DNA of 64,000 nt from an uncultured Lachnospiraceae bacterium (GTDB lineage: Bacteria > Bacillota > Clostridia > Lachnospirales > Lachnospiraceae): assembly GCA_902797025.1 (NCBI GenBank), contig CADBRN010000020.1:27499-91498 (forward strand). Direction: 5' to 3'. A program made the translations under genes and the position numbers. A model generated the notes under the pieces. The model did not search any database. It saw only the letters and a list, made by a program, of their open reading frames with translations, and was not told the DNA's origin. Positions 27,164 to 35,308 of this stretch are shown in pieces; within the stretch, counting starts at the first letter, position 1; the number at the start of each line of letters is the position of its first letter.

Positions 27164-27508
27164 ATGGCAGATACGTTTCAGAGTCTGTCGGAGGTATTTA
27201 CGGAGATCGGAGTCGCGCTGCTTGCGGTGTCCCTCGTGCTGTATCTCAAGTGCTGCGGGAAGAAGCGCGGCGCCTCCGGTCGGGACAGGAATGTTAATGA
27301 GGAGGGTAGCGCGAATGAAAGCAGGAAAATACGGAATACGGGCGGCGGCAGCCGTCATAGGCATTCTCGTATGCGGAAATATCCCGGAAACCACGTGGGG
27401 ACTTACGCGCAGCGGGATATATCCGCAAAGAGTGGAGAGCGGAAGACAGGAGGATTCTTCGGACAGAAAGCGGGAAGAAACACAGGAGAGCAATCGGGAG
27501 GAGGTTGA
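27164..27508 (+). CDS. Small single-helix membrane protein, overlapping the next gene
   Basis: A 114-residue reading frame that starts one base after the kinase stop, behind a very good ribosome site (GGGGGAAAAG). The first 35 residues hold one hydrophobic helix (GVALLAVSLVLYL) followed by the basic, Cys-containing CCGKKRG; the rest is polar and low in complexity. The last 194 bases overlap the start of the following gene in another frame. Only the first 50 or so codons are free of that overlap. It resembles small adaptor or scaffold membrane proteins, but I recognise no family. An ancestral earlier stop codon, since lost, would explain the long tail. Confidence 0.5.
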   Translation: MADTFQSLSEVFTEIGVALLAVSLVLYLKCCGKKRGASGRDRNVNEEGSANESRKIRNTGGGSRHRHSRMRKYPGNHVGTYAQRDISAKSGERKTGGFFGQKAGRNTGEQSGGG

Positions 27509-29399
27509 GGAAGGGATCAGTGATGAGGATGGGGAAAAATCGGTTCGGACAATCCGGATCCATGTGGAGCTTAAGAAGGAATACGGTCAGAAAGACCCTG
27601 AACCGGAGACGGGTTTCCGGGAAGCGCTCCGGGAATGTATGATCGGAGAGCTGACATCGGAGGAAGCAGAGAATCACTCGCTGATCGAAAAGCTTCTCGA
27701 TGCAGTCCACCCATCTTACACTCCGCTTTGTTCTGCGGACGAAGATCCGGGAGAGATTGGAGATTGCGGGGAGTTCCGGACCGGAACGACACCGGTTTCT
27801 TATCGTTTTCAGGATGTGATTGTGCCGGAAAAGGAGGACGCAGGTGGAAGAGGCGGATCGGTCTGTTACCATTTTGAGGCGGAGGGTGAATCGATTCTGC
27901 GGGTCGTACGGACCTTCCGCCCGGTGGAAGGGGTGTCCTACTGGGTCACCGGTCTGAATGGATTTTCAGAACACCGGACCGGGATGGAGGGAGAAACGTA
28001 CCGCGTGACCGCGGCGGACTGTTATGAAGTGAGCAGCGGCGACGGACCGGGCGCGGTTTGGAAGAAGGAACTTGTTTACTGCGGACTGCCGGGTGAGAAC
28101 ACCCACACGTTTTATATCCGTGACCGGACCGGTTCCGGCGGAGGAAGGATCTCAGAGATGTGCAGGCTGACGGTTAAAATCCGGCCAAAAGACAGGACTG
28201 CCGTCCGGAAACCTGATCCGGCGGAGGACAGCGAAGCGGAGCAGATCGGTGAGAGGAAAACGGAAGAGGGAGTGAAGAATCGGGGAAGAGAAGAGCCGGA
28301 GTTGCGGGAAAGAAAAGAGACAGCGGTGCAGGATGGAGATGAAGCGGAGGAACGGGAAAGAGAAGACGCAGAGGAGTGGGAAACAGAAAGGCAGGACGTA
28401 CGGGAAATACCAGAAGCGGCGATCCGGGATAGTGAAGAACCGGGGGTGCAGGAAAGTGAAGAACCGGGGGTGCGGGAAAGTAAAGAACCGGGGGTGCGGG
28501 ATAGTGAACAGCCGGGGATCCGTGAAGCGGCGAAACCGCAGGTTCATGAAACTGCAGAAGCGCCGGGGAAGAAGGAGAACTCCGTAATGGGAGAACTGCG
28601 GCCGCTTTATATCAGCGGCCGTGAAACGGATCGGATCAGGGGTTCGTACGTACAAACCGTCCGGGACGGGATCCGATTCACCGGTTATCATACAGAAGGC
28701 GTCTCGGAGAAAAAGTCCGGGCTTCGCGTCACGCGGGACGGGGTAATGATCGGCGATCCTGTTCTTCTCCGGAAAGCGGCTCGGGATGCGGCTCCCGAAA
28801 AAAATGACGGGAGTCCGGGACAATTTATTCTTCCGGAAAGTCTGTTTTCCCGGGAGGGAGTTTACCGCATTTCATTTGTGAACCGGGATGAAACCGGAGC
28901 TGCGAAAGATTCGGACGGAGACCTCCCGCTTGTATTCTGCGTCGATCGAACAGCACCTGCGCTTTCGGAGGTCCGGCTTCAGAACAGAAGAAGCGGATCG
29001 CAGCTGGTGCTTGAGGCTTTTGATACAGGAGGAGTCCGATCGGTCCGGATTTTGCAGGATGGACGATCCGTACTGGAAAAGAGGTTCCGGAATCCGGATC
29101 CGCGCGCCGCCGTCAGCGCCCGTCTTGAGGTTCCTCCTTCCGGTTCGGTGATCCGGATCGTTCTTGAGGATACGGCGGGAAATATGAAATCAGAGGAATA
29201 TCAGGCAGGCTCAGACGGAACGCTTTCGCGGAGGGATAGAAACGCGGCAGCTGCCTCCGGCGGAGAAATAATTGATCGGAAAGAAAAGGAAGGAAAGAAA
29301 ACGGAGGTTCCGGGGATTGTGATCGCAGCGGCGTTTGCGGTGGTGCTGATGGCCAGAGTGACGCGCCGGGGAAGGCGGAAAGAAAAGGAAGAAGATTAA
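27315..29399 (+). CDS. Large secreted surface protein of unknown function, C-terminally anchored
   Basis: A 694-residue protein with an N-terminal signal peptide (KYGIRAAAAVIGILVCG) and a C-terminal membrane helix (PGIVIAAAFAVVLMA, about 665-682) followed by a basic tail of RRGRRK type. The middle is exported. It has an N-terminal domain with four cysteines, a Glu/Arg/Pro-rich stalk (about 295-425) with an eight-residue tandem repeat, and two domains resembling bacterial Ig-like folds (about 430-650; LVFCVDRTAPALSEV and VLEDTAGNMKSE are typical of such domains). The ATG at 27315 follows GAGGAGGG by eight bases; upstream in-frame codons lie in the small overlapping gene. It is probably sensed, or controlled, by the kinase. 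Confidence 0.82.
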   Translation: MKAGKYGIRAAAAVIGILVCGNIPETTWGLTRSGIYPQRVESGRQEDSSDRKREETQESNREEVEEGISDEDGEKSVRTIRIHVELKKEYGQKDPEPETGFREALRECMIGELTSEEAENHSLIEKLLDAVHPSYTPLCSADEDPGEIGDCGEFRTGTTPVSYRFQDVIVPEKEDAGGRGGSVCYHFEAEGESILRVVRTFRPVEGVSYWVTGLNGFSEHRTGMEGETYRVTAADCYEVSSGDGPGAVWKKELVYCGLPGENTHTFYIRDRTGSGGGRISEMCRLTVKIRPKDRTAVRKPDPAEDSEAEQIGERKTEEGVKNRGREEPELRERKETAVQDGDEAEEREREDAEEWETERQDVREIPEAAIRDSEEPGVQESEEPGVRESKEPGVRDSEQPGIREAAKPQVHETAEAPGKKENSVMGELRPLYISGRETDRIRGSYVQTVRDGIRFTGYHTEGVSEKKSGLRVTRDGVMIGDPVLLRKAARDAAPEKNDGSPGQFILPESLFSREGVYRISFVNRDETGAAKDSDGDLPLVFCVDRTAPALSEVRLQNRRSGSQLVLEAFDTGGVRSVRILQDGRSVLEKRFRNPDPRAAVSARLEVPPSGSVIRIVLEDTAGNMKSEEYQAGSDGTLSRRDRNAAAASGGEIIDRKEKEGKKTEVPGIVIAAAFAVVLMARVTRRGRRKEKEED
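28425..28544 (+). repeat. 24-base tandem repeat in the surface-protein stalk
   Basis: Five consecutive 24-base units encode RDSEEPGV, QESEEPGV, RESKEPGV, RDSEQPGI and REAAKPQV. The first four are over 80% alike by eye. The repeats give an extended, charged stalk and keep the frame when copies change. Confidence 0.9.
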
Positions 29400-29402
29400 A
29401 TC

Positions 29403-29485
29403 ATTAAAAATATTTAATTTGTTTGTTGACAAATCAAATTTCTCTGATATGATAGGAACAAGGTTGATAATTAAAAAAATTTAAT
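29403..29485 (+). promoter_or_regulatory. Fatty-acid operon promoter flanked by twin 16-base operator-like palindromes
   Basis: A strong promoter, TTGACA (29426-29431), 16 bases, TATGAT (29448-29453), drives the fatty-acid operon. ATTAAAAATATTTAAT (29403-29418) lies upstream of it and ATTAAAAAAATTTAAT (29470-29485) downstream; they differ by one base and each is an inverted repeat ATTAAA-N4-TTTAAT. Their starts are 67 bases apart. A weaker palindrome, TTTGTTGACAAA (29422-29433), overlaps the -35. Binding of the MarR protein encoded at the operon end would block or loop the promoter; this is inference. Confidence 0.7.
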
Positions 29486-29520
29486 TAAAAAACAGGAATA
29501 ATTTGACGGAGGATTCAAAA

Positions 29521-29748
29521 ATGGATTTTGAGAAACTCAAAGAGGTTATCGTCGATACACTTGATTGCGATCCGGATCAGGTAACGCCGGAAGCTTCGTT
29601 CAAGGATGATCTCGGTGCCGATTCGATCGATTTTGTCGAGCTCCATATGGCTCTTGAGGATGAGACGGGCCTCACCATTCCGGATGAGAAGCTGGTCGAC
29701 TTCAAGACGGTTCAAGATGTAATGAATTACATCAAAGAAAACGCGTAA
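29521..29748 (+). CDS. acpP: Acyl carrier protein
   Basis: A 75-residue acidic four-helix protein that carries growing acyl chains as thioesters. The phosphopantetheine attachment serine lies in LGADSIDFVE; most family members read DSLD there. The start follows GACGGAGGAT at 29505-29514; a TTG six codons upstream (29503) is less likely. It is the first gene of the fatty-acid operon, right after the promoter, so it should be the most abundant product. A hairpin between it and accD may lower expression of the rest. Confidence 0.96.
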   Translation: MDFEKLKEVIVDTLDCDPDQVTPEASFKDDLGADSIDFVELHMALEDETGLTIPDEKLVDFKTVQDVMNYIKENA

Positions 29749-29762
29749 ATGACAGAAAACCC

Positions 29763-29815
29763 CGGGGCTATCACTTCCGGACCGCGTCAGGGAAGCGGCG
29801 GAAGCGGCAGCCCCG
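29763..29815 (+). other. Nested hairpin between acpP and accD
   Basis: The outer arms CGGGGCT (29763-29769) and AGCCCCG (29809-29815) and inner arms CTTCCG and CGGAAG form a nested structure in the 89-base gap. A weak TCTGTTTA follows. It may act as a partial terminator or a 3' stabiliser of the acpP message. Confidence 0.5.
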
Positions 29816-29837
29816 TCTGTTTAGGGAGTGATGTTTT

Positions 29838-30653
29838 ATGAAATCTTTTTTTGATGTTTCCCAAAATTTTGTCACGTGCCCTTCCTGCAGGCGCAGAAGT
29901 CTGAAGAGCAGGTGGAAAGAGAATCTCTACATCTGTCCGAACTGCGGAAAATACCGCCCGATCAGCGCTCCGTTTCGTCTTTCGCTCATCCTCGACGAAG
30001 GATCGTTTCATGAGATGGACCGGGACATGGTTTCCGCGGATCCGCTTCATTTTGAAGGGTACGCGGAGAAGGCGCAGAAGCAGCGCGAGAAGACGAATCT
30101 GAATGAATCGGCAGTGATCGGGACGGGAAAAATAGGTGGTTTTGAAGTGATGACGGCCGTGTTGGACAGCCGTTTTTTCATGGGCAGCATGGGCGTTGCC
30201 GTTGGCGAAAAAGTGACGCGCGCCGTCGAATATGCGACCGATCATCATCTTCCGCTGATTATTTTTTCGGCGAGCGGCGGAGCGAGGATGCAGGAGGGGA
30301 TTTACAGTCTGATGCAGATGGCGAAGACAGCCGCGGCGGTCCAGAGATTTTCCGAAGCGGGCGGTCTTTACATCAGTTTTCTGACGCACCCGACGACCGG
30401 AGGCGTGACGGCGAGCTTCGCGACGCTCGGGGACATCACACTCGCGGAGCCGGGCGCGCTGATCGGATTTGCCGGACCCAGAGTCATCGAGCAGACGATC
30501 GGACAGAAGCTTCCGAAGGGATTTCAAAGAGCGGAATATCTGCAGCACCATGGGTTCGTCGACAAAATCGTCGAGCGGAAAGATATGCGCAGAGTACTGC
30601 ATCAGCTCCTTTCGCTTCACCTTGAAAAGGATAAGGAGGGACTCGAGGGATGA
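29838..30653 (+). CDS. accD: Acetyl-CoA carboxylase carboxyltransferase subunit beta
   Basis: Transfers carboxyl from biotin to acetyl-CoA to make malonyl-CoA, the first committed step of fatty-acid synthesis. The 271-residue protein starts with the zinc ribbon CPSC...CPNCGKYR (cysteine pairs at about 15/18 and 34/37). The crotonase-like core follows with FSASGGARMQEG, which forms an oxyanion hole, and THPTTGGVTASFA. The ATG follows AGGGAGTG. The stop codon overlaps the accA start in ATGA, so the two subunits are translationally coupled. The biotin carboxylase (accC) and biotin carrier (accB) genes are not in the window. Confidence 0.97.
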   Translation: MKSFFDVSQNFVTCPSCRRRSLKSRWKENLYICPNCGKYRPISAPFRLSLILDEGSFHEMDRDMVSADPLHFEGYAEKAQKQREKTNLNESAVIGTGKIGGFEVMTAVLDSRFFMGSMGVAVGEKVTRAVEYATDHHLPLIIFSASGGARMQEGIYSLMQMAKTAAAVQRFSEAGGLYISFLTHPTTGGVTASFATLGDITLAEPGALIGFAGPRVIEQTIGQKLPKGFQRAEYLQHHGFVDKIVERKDMRRVLHQLLSLHLEKDKEGLEG

Positions 30654-31591
30654 TTCAGGACGCAATGAGGCGGGTGGGACGGATCAGCCGGATTGAGGCG
30701 GATATCCGGTCCAGGTACGGTAAATCCGGAAAAGCCGCGAAAAAGCTGGAAAATCTTGAGAACAAAAAGAGAACAATTCTCAGCGGGGTCCTTCCGCTGA
30801 CTGCGGAGGACAAAGTTACGATCGCAAGAATGCCGGATCGTCCGCATGTCGACGATTTTATCGGCGCGCTCTGCACGGATTTTTTCCGGCAGAGAGGAGA
30901 TCATCTCTACGATGAAGATCGCAGCATTCTCGGAGGAATTGCCCGCTACCACGGAATACCGGTCACGGTGCTGGGTCACCGCAAGGGTTCCACGATTGAT
31001 GAAAATCTCCGCTACAATTTCGGAATGGCGCGGCCGGAGGGATACCGCAAGGCACTGCGCATGATGGAGCAGGCGGAAAAATTCGGCCGTCCGATTCTTA
31101 CATTTGTCGATACTCCGGGAGCGTTTCCGGGCCTTGAGGCCGAGGAACACGGTCAGGGAGAGGCGATCGCCAGAAACCTTGCGGCGATGAGCCGGTTTCA
31201 TGTTCCGATCATCACGGTTGTGACAGGAGAAGGAAACTCGGGCGGCGCGCTCGGGATCAGTGTGGCGAACCGGATTCTGATGCTGGAAAATGCGGTTTAC
31301 TCGATTTTAAGCCCGGAGGGATTTGCGAGTATTCTCTGGAAGGATGCGGATCGGAAGGCGGAAGCGTGTGAGCTGATGAAAATGACGGCTCCCGATCTCG
31401 TGGAGGCGGGCGTTGCGGATGGGATCGTCGATGAGCCGCCGCTCGGAGCACAGATGGATCCGCAGGCGGTTTACAGAGCGCTGGATGAAAAACTATTTCC
31501 AGTGCTGCGGGAACTGATGAAGATGAGCCCGGAAGAACTTCGGGAGGATCGTTACAGAAAATTCCGCAGGATCGGTCAGATGTCCGTCTGA
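30650..31591 (+). CDS. accA: Acetyl-CoA carboxylase carboxyltransferase subunit alpha
   Basis: The 313-residue partner of AccD in the alpha2-beta2 carboxyltransferase. The N-terminal helical part is followed by the crotonase core with GHRKGSTIDENLRYNFGM, the substrate region FVDTPGAFPGLEAEEHGQGE and the oxyanion segment GEGNSGGALG. The late segment YSILSPEGFASILWKD is nearly invariant in AccA. Translation starts within the accD stop codon (ATGA). It is followed by fabH after 46 bases, in the same operon. Confidence 0.97.
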   Translation: MIQDAMRRVGRISRIEADIRSRYGKSGKAAKKLENLENKKRTILSGVLPLTAEDKVTIARMPDRPHVDDFIGALCTDFFRQRGDHLYDEDRSILGGIARYHGIPVTVLGHRKGSTIDENLRYNFGMARPEGYRKALRMMEQAEKFGRPILTFVDTPGAFPGLEAEEHGQGEAIARNLAAMSRFHVPIITVVTGEGNSGGALGISVANRILMLENAVYSILSPEGFASILWKDADRKAEACELMKMTAPDLVEAGVADGIVDEPPLGAQMDPQAVYRALDEKLFPVLRELMKMSPEELREDRYRKFRRIGQMSV

Positions 31592-31637
31592 CCTGCGGGT
31601 GACGATAATAACGATCAGAATAGAAATGGGGACGGAC

Positions 31638-32600
31638 ATGGAAAGTCTTGAATTAGTATCAACCGGTGGAGCGCTTCCGAAGCGTTCGGTTCACAACGAT
31701 GATCTGGCGAAGATCATGGATACGAGTGACGAATGGATTTTTACCCGTACCGGGATCCACTCCAGATATTTTTGCGGGGGAGAGGAAACGGTCACTTCCC
31801 TCGCGACGGAGGCTGCGCGGCAGGCGATGGAGCGCGCGGGAGTCACGGCGGATGAGATCGGATGCCTCGTGACGGCGACCTGCTCCGGCGATTATGCCAC
31901 GCCGGCGGTATCCTGCCTCGTACAGAGTGCGCTGGGTCTTGCGGATGATATCCCGGTGACGGATGTCAATGCGGCCTGCACCGGGTTTATCTATGCGGCG
32001 GAGGTGGCCAGGGGGTTTCTGCAGGAATCGGAAAAACAGTACGCCCTTGTCATCGGCGCCGAGCAGATCTCGCGTTATCTTGACATGACCGACCGTTCGA
32101 CGGCGGTGCTCTTCGGAGACGGCGCGGGTGCGGCGATTTTCAGGAGGACTCCCGGATCCTTATATCACCATGTACTCGGCGCGATGGGTGGACTTGAGAT
32201 CAATGTTCCGGGAGCCGCATCCGGTATGCCGGAGAAGGTTTCGATGGACGGCAAAGCGGTATTCCGGTTTGCCACAAAGGCGATGCGCCGCGGCATCGGG
32301 GTTCTGATGGAAAAGTCGGAGAAGGCGTTTGACGAGATCGACTGGTTTGTCTGTCATCAGGCGAATTCCAGGATCATTGATTATGTCGTTCATAAAATGA
32401 AGGCGCCGGAGGAAAAATTTTTCGAGGACATGGAACGGTTCGGAAATACGAGCGGCGCGTCGGTGCCGATCGCACTGAATGATATGAATGAGCAGCATCT
32501 TCTTTCGGCGGGGCAGACACTTGTGCTCGTCGGATTCGGGAGCGGCCTCACATGGGGAGGCCTGATGCTGAAATGCGCGCCGGATTTCCGGGCGGAATGA
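31638..32600 (+). CDS. fabH: Beta-ketoacyl-ACP synthase III
   Basis: Starts fatty-acid synthesis by condensing acetyl- or branched acyl-CoA with malonyl-ACP. The 320-residue thiolase-fold protein has the catalytic cysteine in NAACTGFIYA, histidine in CHQANSRI and asparagine in RFGNTSGASVP. The early segment SDEWIFTRTGIHSRYF is a FabH signature. The ATG at 31638 follows GGGGACGG; longer in-frame starts at 31599 and 31626 would extend past the normal N-terminus. It sits between accA and fabK in the same operon. Confidence 0.96.
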   Translation: MESLELVSTGGALPKRSVHNDDLAKIMDTSDEWIFTRTGIHSRYFCGGEETVTSLATEAARQAMERAGVTADEIGCLVTATCSGDYATPAVSCLVQSALGLADDIPVTDVNAACTGFIYAAEVARGFLQESEKQYALVIGAEQISRYLDMTDRSTAVLFGDGAGAAIFRRTPGSLYHHVLGAMGGLEINVPGAASGMPEKVSMDGKAVFRFATKAMRRGIGVLMEKSEKAFDEIDWFVCHQANSRIIDYVVHKMKAPEEKFFEDMERFGNTSGASVPIALNDMNEQHLLSAGQTLVLVGFGSGLTWGGLMLKCAPDFRAE

Positions 32601-32616
32601 TGCGGGAGGATCCATC

Positions 32617-33528
32617 ATGAAAATGTTAAATGAGATACTTGGAATCAAATATCCGGTGATACAGGGCGGCATGGCCAATATTGCGACCGGCGCGTTCGCG
32701 GCCGCGTGTTCGAACGCGGGCGCGCTCGGTCTGATCGCGACCGGCGGCGTCAGCCCGGAGGGATTGAGAAAGCAGATCGCAGAGTGCAGAGCGGCGACGG
32801 ATCAGCCCTTTGGGGTAAATATTATGCTGATGCATCCGGATGCGGATGAGCTTGCGAAAATTGTCGTCGAGGAGCGTGTTCCGATCGTGACGACGGGGGC
32901 GGGAAACCCGGCAAAGTACATGGATTCATGGAAAGATGCCGGCATTCTCGTGCTTCCGGTCGTGGCGGCGCCGATTCTGGCGGCCCGTCTCGAAAAAATT
33001 GGCGCGGATGCGGTCATCGCGGAGGGGTGTGAGTCCGGAGGCCATGTGGGTGAGATGACGACGATGACGCTTGTACCCCAGGTATGCGACACGGTTTCTA
33101 TTCCGGTCGTGGCAGCGGGCGGCATCGCGGACAGGCGGCAGATGAAGGCGGCGTTCGATCTGGGGGCATGCGGCGTTCAGGTCGGCACCTGTCTGCTGGC
33201 GAGCGAGGAGTGCCCGATCCATGATAACTATAAGCAGGCAATCATCAAGGCAAAGGGAAGCGATACGGTCGTGACCGGAAGAATCGCCGGCACGCCCGTC
33301 CGGATCCTGAAAAACCGGATGAGCCGCGCTTATCTGAAACAGGAGAAGGAAGGCGCGACGCTTGAGGAGCTTGAAAAATACACGCTTGGAAGTCTCAGAA
33401 AAGCGGTCTTTGACGGAGATACGCAGAACGGAAGCCTGATGTCGGGACAGGTCTGCGGACAGGTGACAGAAATCCGCCCGGTCGCGGATATCATCGCGGA
33501 TCTGTGTCAGGATCTTCCGATTCAGTAA
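32617..33528 (+). CDS. fabK: FabK-type enoyl-ACP reductase (FMN)
   Basis: Reduces the enoyl-ACP double bond with NAD(P)H and FMN, the last step of each elongation cycle in many Firmicutes. The 303-residue TIM-barrel protein belongs to the nitronate monooxygenase/FabK group. Motifs: YPVIQGGMANIAT near the N-terminus, GLIATGGVSPEGL, EGCESGGHVGEMT, and the phosphate-binding VVAAGGIADRRQM. Location in a fatty-acid operon between fabH and fabD separates it from nitronate monooxygenases. No fabI or fabL is seen. Triclosan tolerance would be expected for a FabK enzyme. Confidence 0.93.
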   Translation: MKMLNEILGIKYPVIQGGMANIATGAFAAACSNAGALGLIATGGVSPEGLRKQIAECRAATDQPFGVNIMLMHPDADELAKIVVEERVPIVTTGAGNPAKYMDSWKDAGILVLPVVAAPILAARLEKIGADAVIAEGCESGGHVGEMTTMTLVPQVCDTVSIPVVAAGGIADRRQMKAAFDLGACGVQVGTCLLASEECPIHDNYKQAIIKAKGSDTVVTGRIAGTPVRILKNRMSRAYLKQEKEGATLEELEKYTLGSLRKAVFDGDTQNGSLMSGQVCGQVTEIRPVADIIADLCQDLPIQ

Positions 33529-33540
33529 AGGAGCGGCAAT

Positions 33541-34482
33541 ATGAAAACAGGATTTCTGTATGCGGGCCAGGGAAGCCAGTACAAAGGCATGGGCCGCGAT
33601 CTCTATGAAAAATATCCGGCATTCCGGGAAGCGTTTGACGCGGCGGAACTGCCCTTCGACCTTCACAGTGTCTGCTTTGATGATCCGGATGATCTTCTGG
33701 GGCAGACAGAGTATACGCAGCCGTGCATGGTGGCATTCGCCTGCGGCGTGACGGCGGTTCTGCGGGAAAACAAGGTGCTCCCGGATGTGGCCGCGGGACT
33801 TTCACTCGGTGAATATTCGGCGCTCGAGGCTGCAGGAGTCTTCGATGCGAAGACGGCGATCACGCTTACTGCTTTCCGCGGCCGGGCGATGGCAGAGGCG
33901 GGCCGCGGGATACAGACCGGGATGCAGGCGATTCTCGGCATGGATGAGAAGACGCTTCAGGCGTGCTGCGACGAGGCTTCTTCGGAGGGCGTCGTCACGA
34001 TCAGCAATTATAACTGCCCGGGGCAGCTGGTGATCGCGGGAGAAAAGCAGGCCGTGGAGCGCTGCGCCGCCCTTGCGGGGGAAAAAGGCGCGAAGCGGTG
34101 TATCCCGCTTAAAGTCAGCGGGCCGTTTCATACGAAGCTGATGGCGCCTGCCGGAGAAAAACTTCGGGAATATTTCAGGACGATTCCGTTCGGAACGATG
34201 CAGTTTCCGGTTCTGTTCAACACGCTCGGGCACGAGATGGGCAGTGAGGATACGATTCCGGATCTGCTGGTAAAACAGGTTCAGACGAGTGTTCATATGG
34301 ATGCGGCGATCCGCAGAATGCTGGAATTTCAAGTCGATACCTTCGTCGAAATCGGTCCGGGAAGCGCACTGTCGGGGTTTGTCAAAAAAACCGCCCGGGC
34401 GGAAGGAAAGAAGGATATTACAATATACAACATCCAGAGCGCGGAGGATCTTGAGAACGTGCTTAGCGCGCTGAAAAAATGA
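33541..34482 (+). CDS. fabD: Malonyl-CoA:ACP transacylase
   Basis: Moves malonyl groups from CoA to acyl carrier protein. The 313-residue protein has the entry motif GQGSQYKGMG, the catalytic serine in AGLSLGEYSAL, arginine in FRGRAMAEA, the histidine in SGPFHTKLM and a Gly-rich end VEIGPGSALSGF. The start follows AAAGGAGCGGCAAT. It lies 12 bases after fabK, and fabG follows by 35 bases. Confidence 0.96.
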   Translation: MKTGFLYAGQGSQYKGMGRDLYEKYPAFREAFDAAELPFDLHSVCFDDPDDLLGQTEYTQPCMVAFACGVTAVLRENKVLPDVAAGLSLGEYSALEAAGVFDAKTAITLTAFRGRAMAEAGRGIQTGMQAILGMDEKTLQACCDEASSEGVVTISNYNCPGQLVIAGEKQAVERCAALAGEKGAKRCIPLKVSGPFHTKLMAPAGEKLREYFRTIPFGTMQFPVLFNTLGHEMGSEDTIPDLLVKQVQTSVHMDAAIRRMLEFQVDTFVEIGPGSALSGFVKKTARAEGKKDITIYNIQSAEDLENVLSALKK

Positions 34483-34517
34483 TGCCGCGGAAGAGTCAGA
34501 TTCAGGAGGCTGTGACA

Positions 34518-35279
34518 ATGAGCAGAATACAGGAAAATGTGCCGCGGACAGCGCTTGTGACCGGAGGTGGACGGGGAATCGGCCGGGCAATCTCGGAGGC
34601 ACTTTCGGAGGTGTGCGGAAATCTCTGCATCAATTACACCGGAAATGCGGAAGCAGCAGAGGAAACAGCGCAGCGCTGCCGTGCGGTCAACCCGGATCTT
34701 CATGTCATCACGGCGGCGGCGGATGTCTCATCCGCCGATGAGGCGGATGCGCTTGTGAAACGGGTCATCGACGAATTCGGACGTATCGACATCCTGGTGA
34801 ACAACGCGGGAATCACGAGGGACGGACTGCTCCTGACGATGAAGGAGGAGGAGTTCGACCGGGTGATCGCGGTCAATCTGAAGGGAACGTTTAACTGCTG
34901 CCGCGCGGCGGCAAAAAAGATGGTCCGCCAGAGATACGGAAGGATTATCAATCTTTCGAGTGTGACCGGAATCCACGGAAATGCCGGGCAGGTCAATTAT
35001 GCGGCGAGCAAGGCGGGCATCATCGGGATGACGAAAAGCATGGCGAAAGAACTCGCCGGAAGAAATATCACAGTCAACGCGATCGCGCCCGGGATGATCG
35101 AGACCGATATGACGGCGGTGCTTTCCGATCAGGTGAAAGAAACGATTCTCTCGCAGATTCCCATGCGCAGAGCCGGGAGTCCGAAGGATGTGGCGCAGGC
35201 GGTGAAATTTTTCGCGTCGGATGATTCCGGTTATTTCACGGGGCAGATTCTCTGCCCGGACGGCGGCATGGGGATGTAA
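34518..35279 (+). CDS. fabG: 3-oxoacyl-ACP reductase
   Basis: NADPH-dependent reductase of the elongation cycle. The 253-residue short-chain dehydrogenase has the cofactor loop TGGGRGIG, NNAG, the catalytic serine in NLSSVTGIHGN, and the YAASK pair of tyrosine and lysine. The C-terminal TGQILCPDGGMGM is typical of FabG. The ATG at 34518 follows AGGAGG at 34504-34509. An upstream in-frame start that overlaps fabD would add 13 residues without a ribosome site. Confidence 0.96.
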   Translation: MSRIQENVPRTALVTGGGRGIGRAISEALSEVCGNLCINYTGNAEAAEETAQRCRAVNPDLHVITAAADVSSADEADALVKRVIDEFGRIDILVNNAGITRDGLLLTMKEEEFDRVIAVNLKGTFNCCRAAAKKMVRQRYGRIINLSSVTGIHGNAGQVNYAASKAGIIGMTKSMAKELAGRNITVNAIAPGMIETDMTAVLSDQVKETILSQIPMRRAGSPKDVAQAVKFFASDDSGYFTGQILCPDGGMGM

Positions 35280-35308
35280 GCGGCGATTTTACGGAGGTAA
35301 CGAAAGCG

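Noticed and set aside
22707-28544. 24-base repeats considered as a CRISPR array
   Set aside because: Both arrays are head-to-tail without spacers and stay in the reading frame of a protein.
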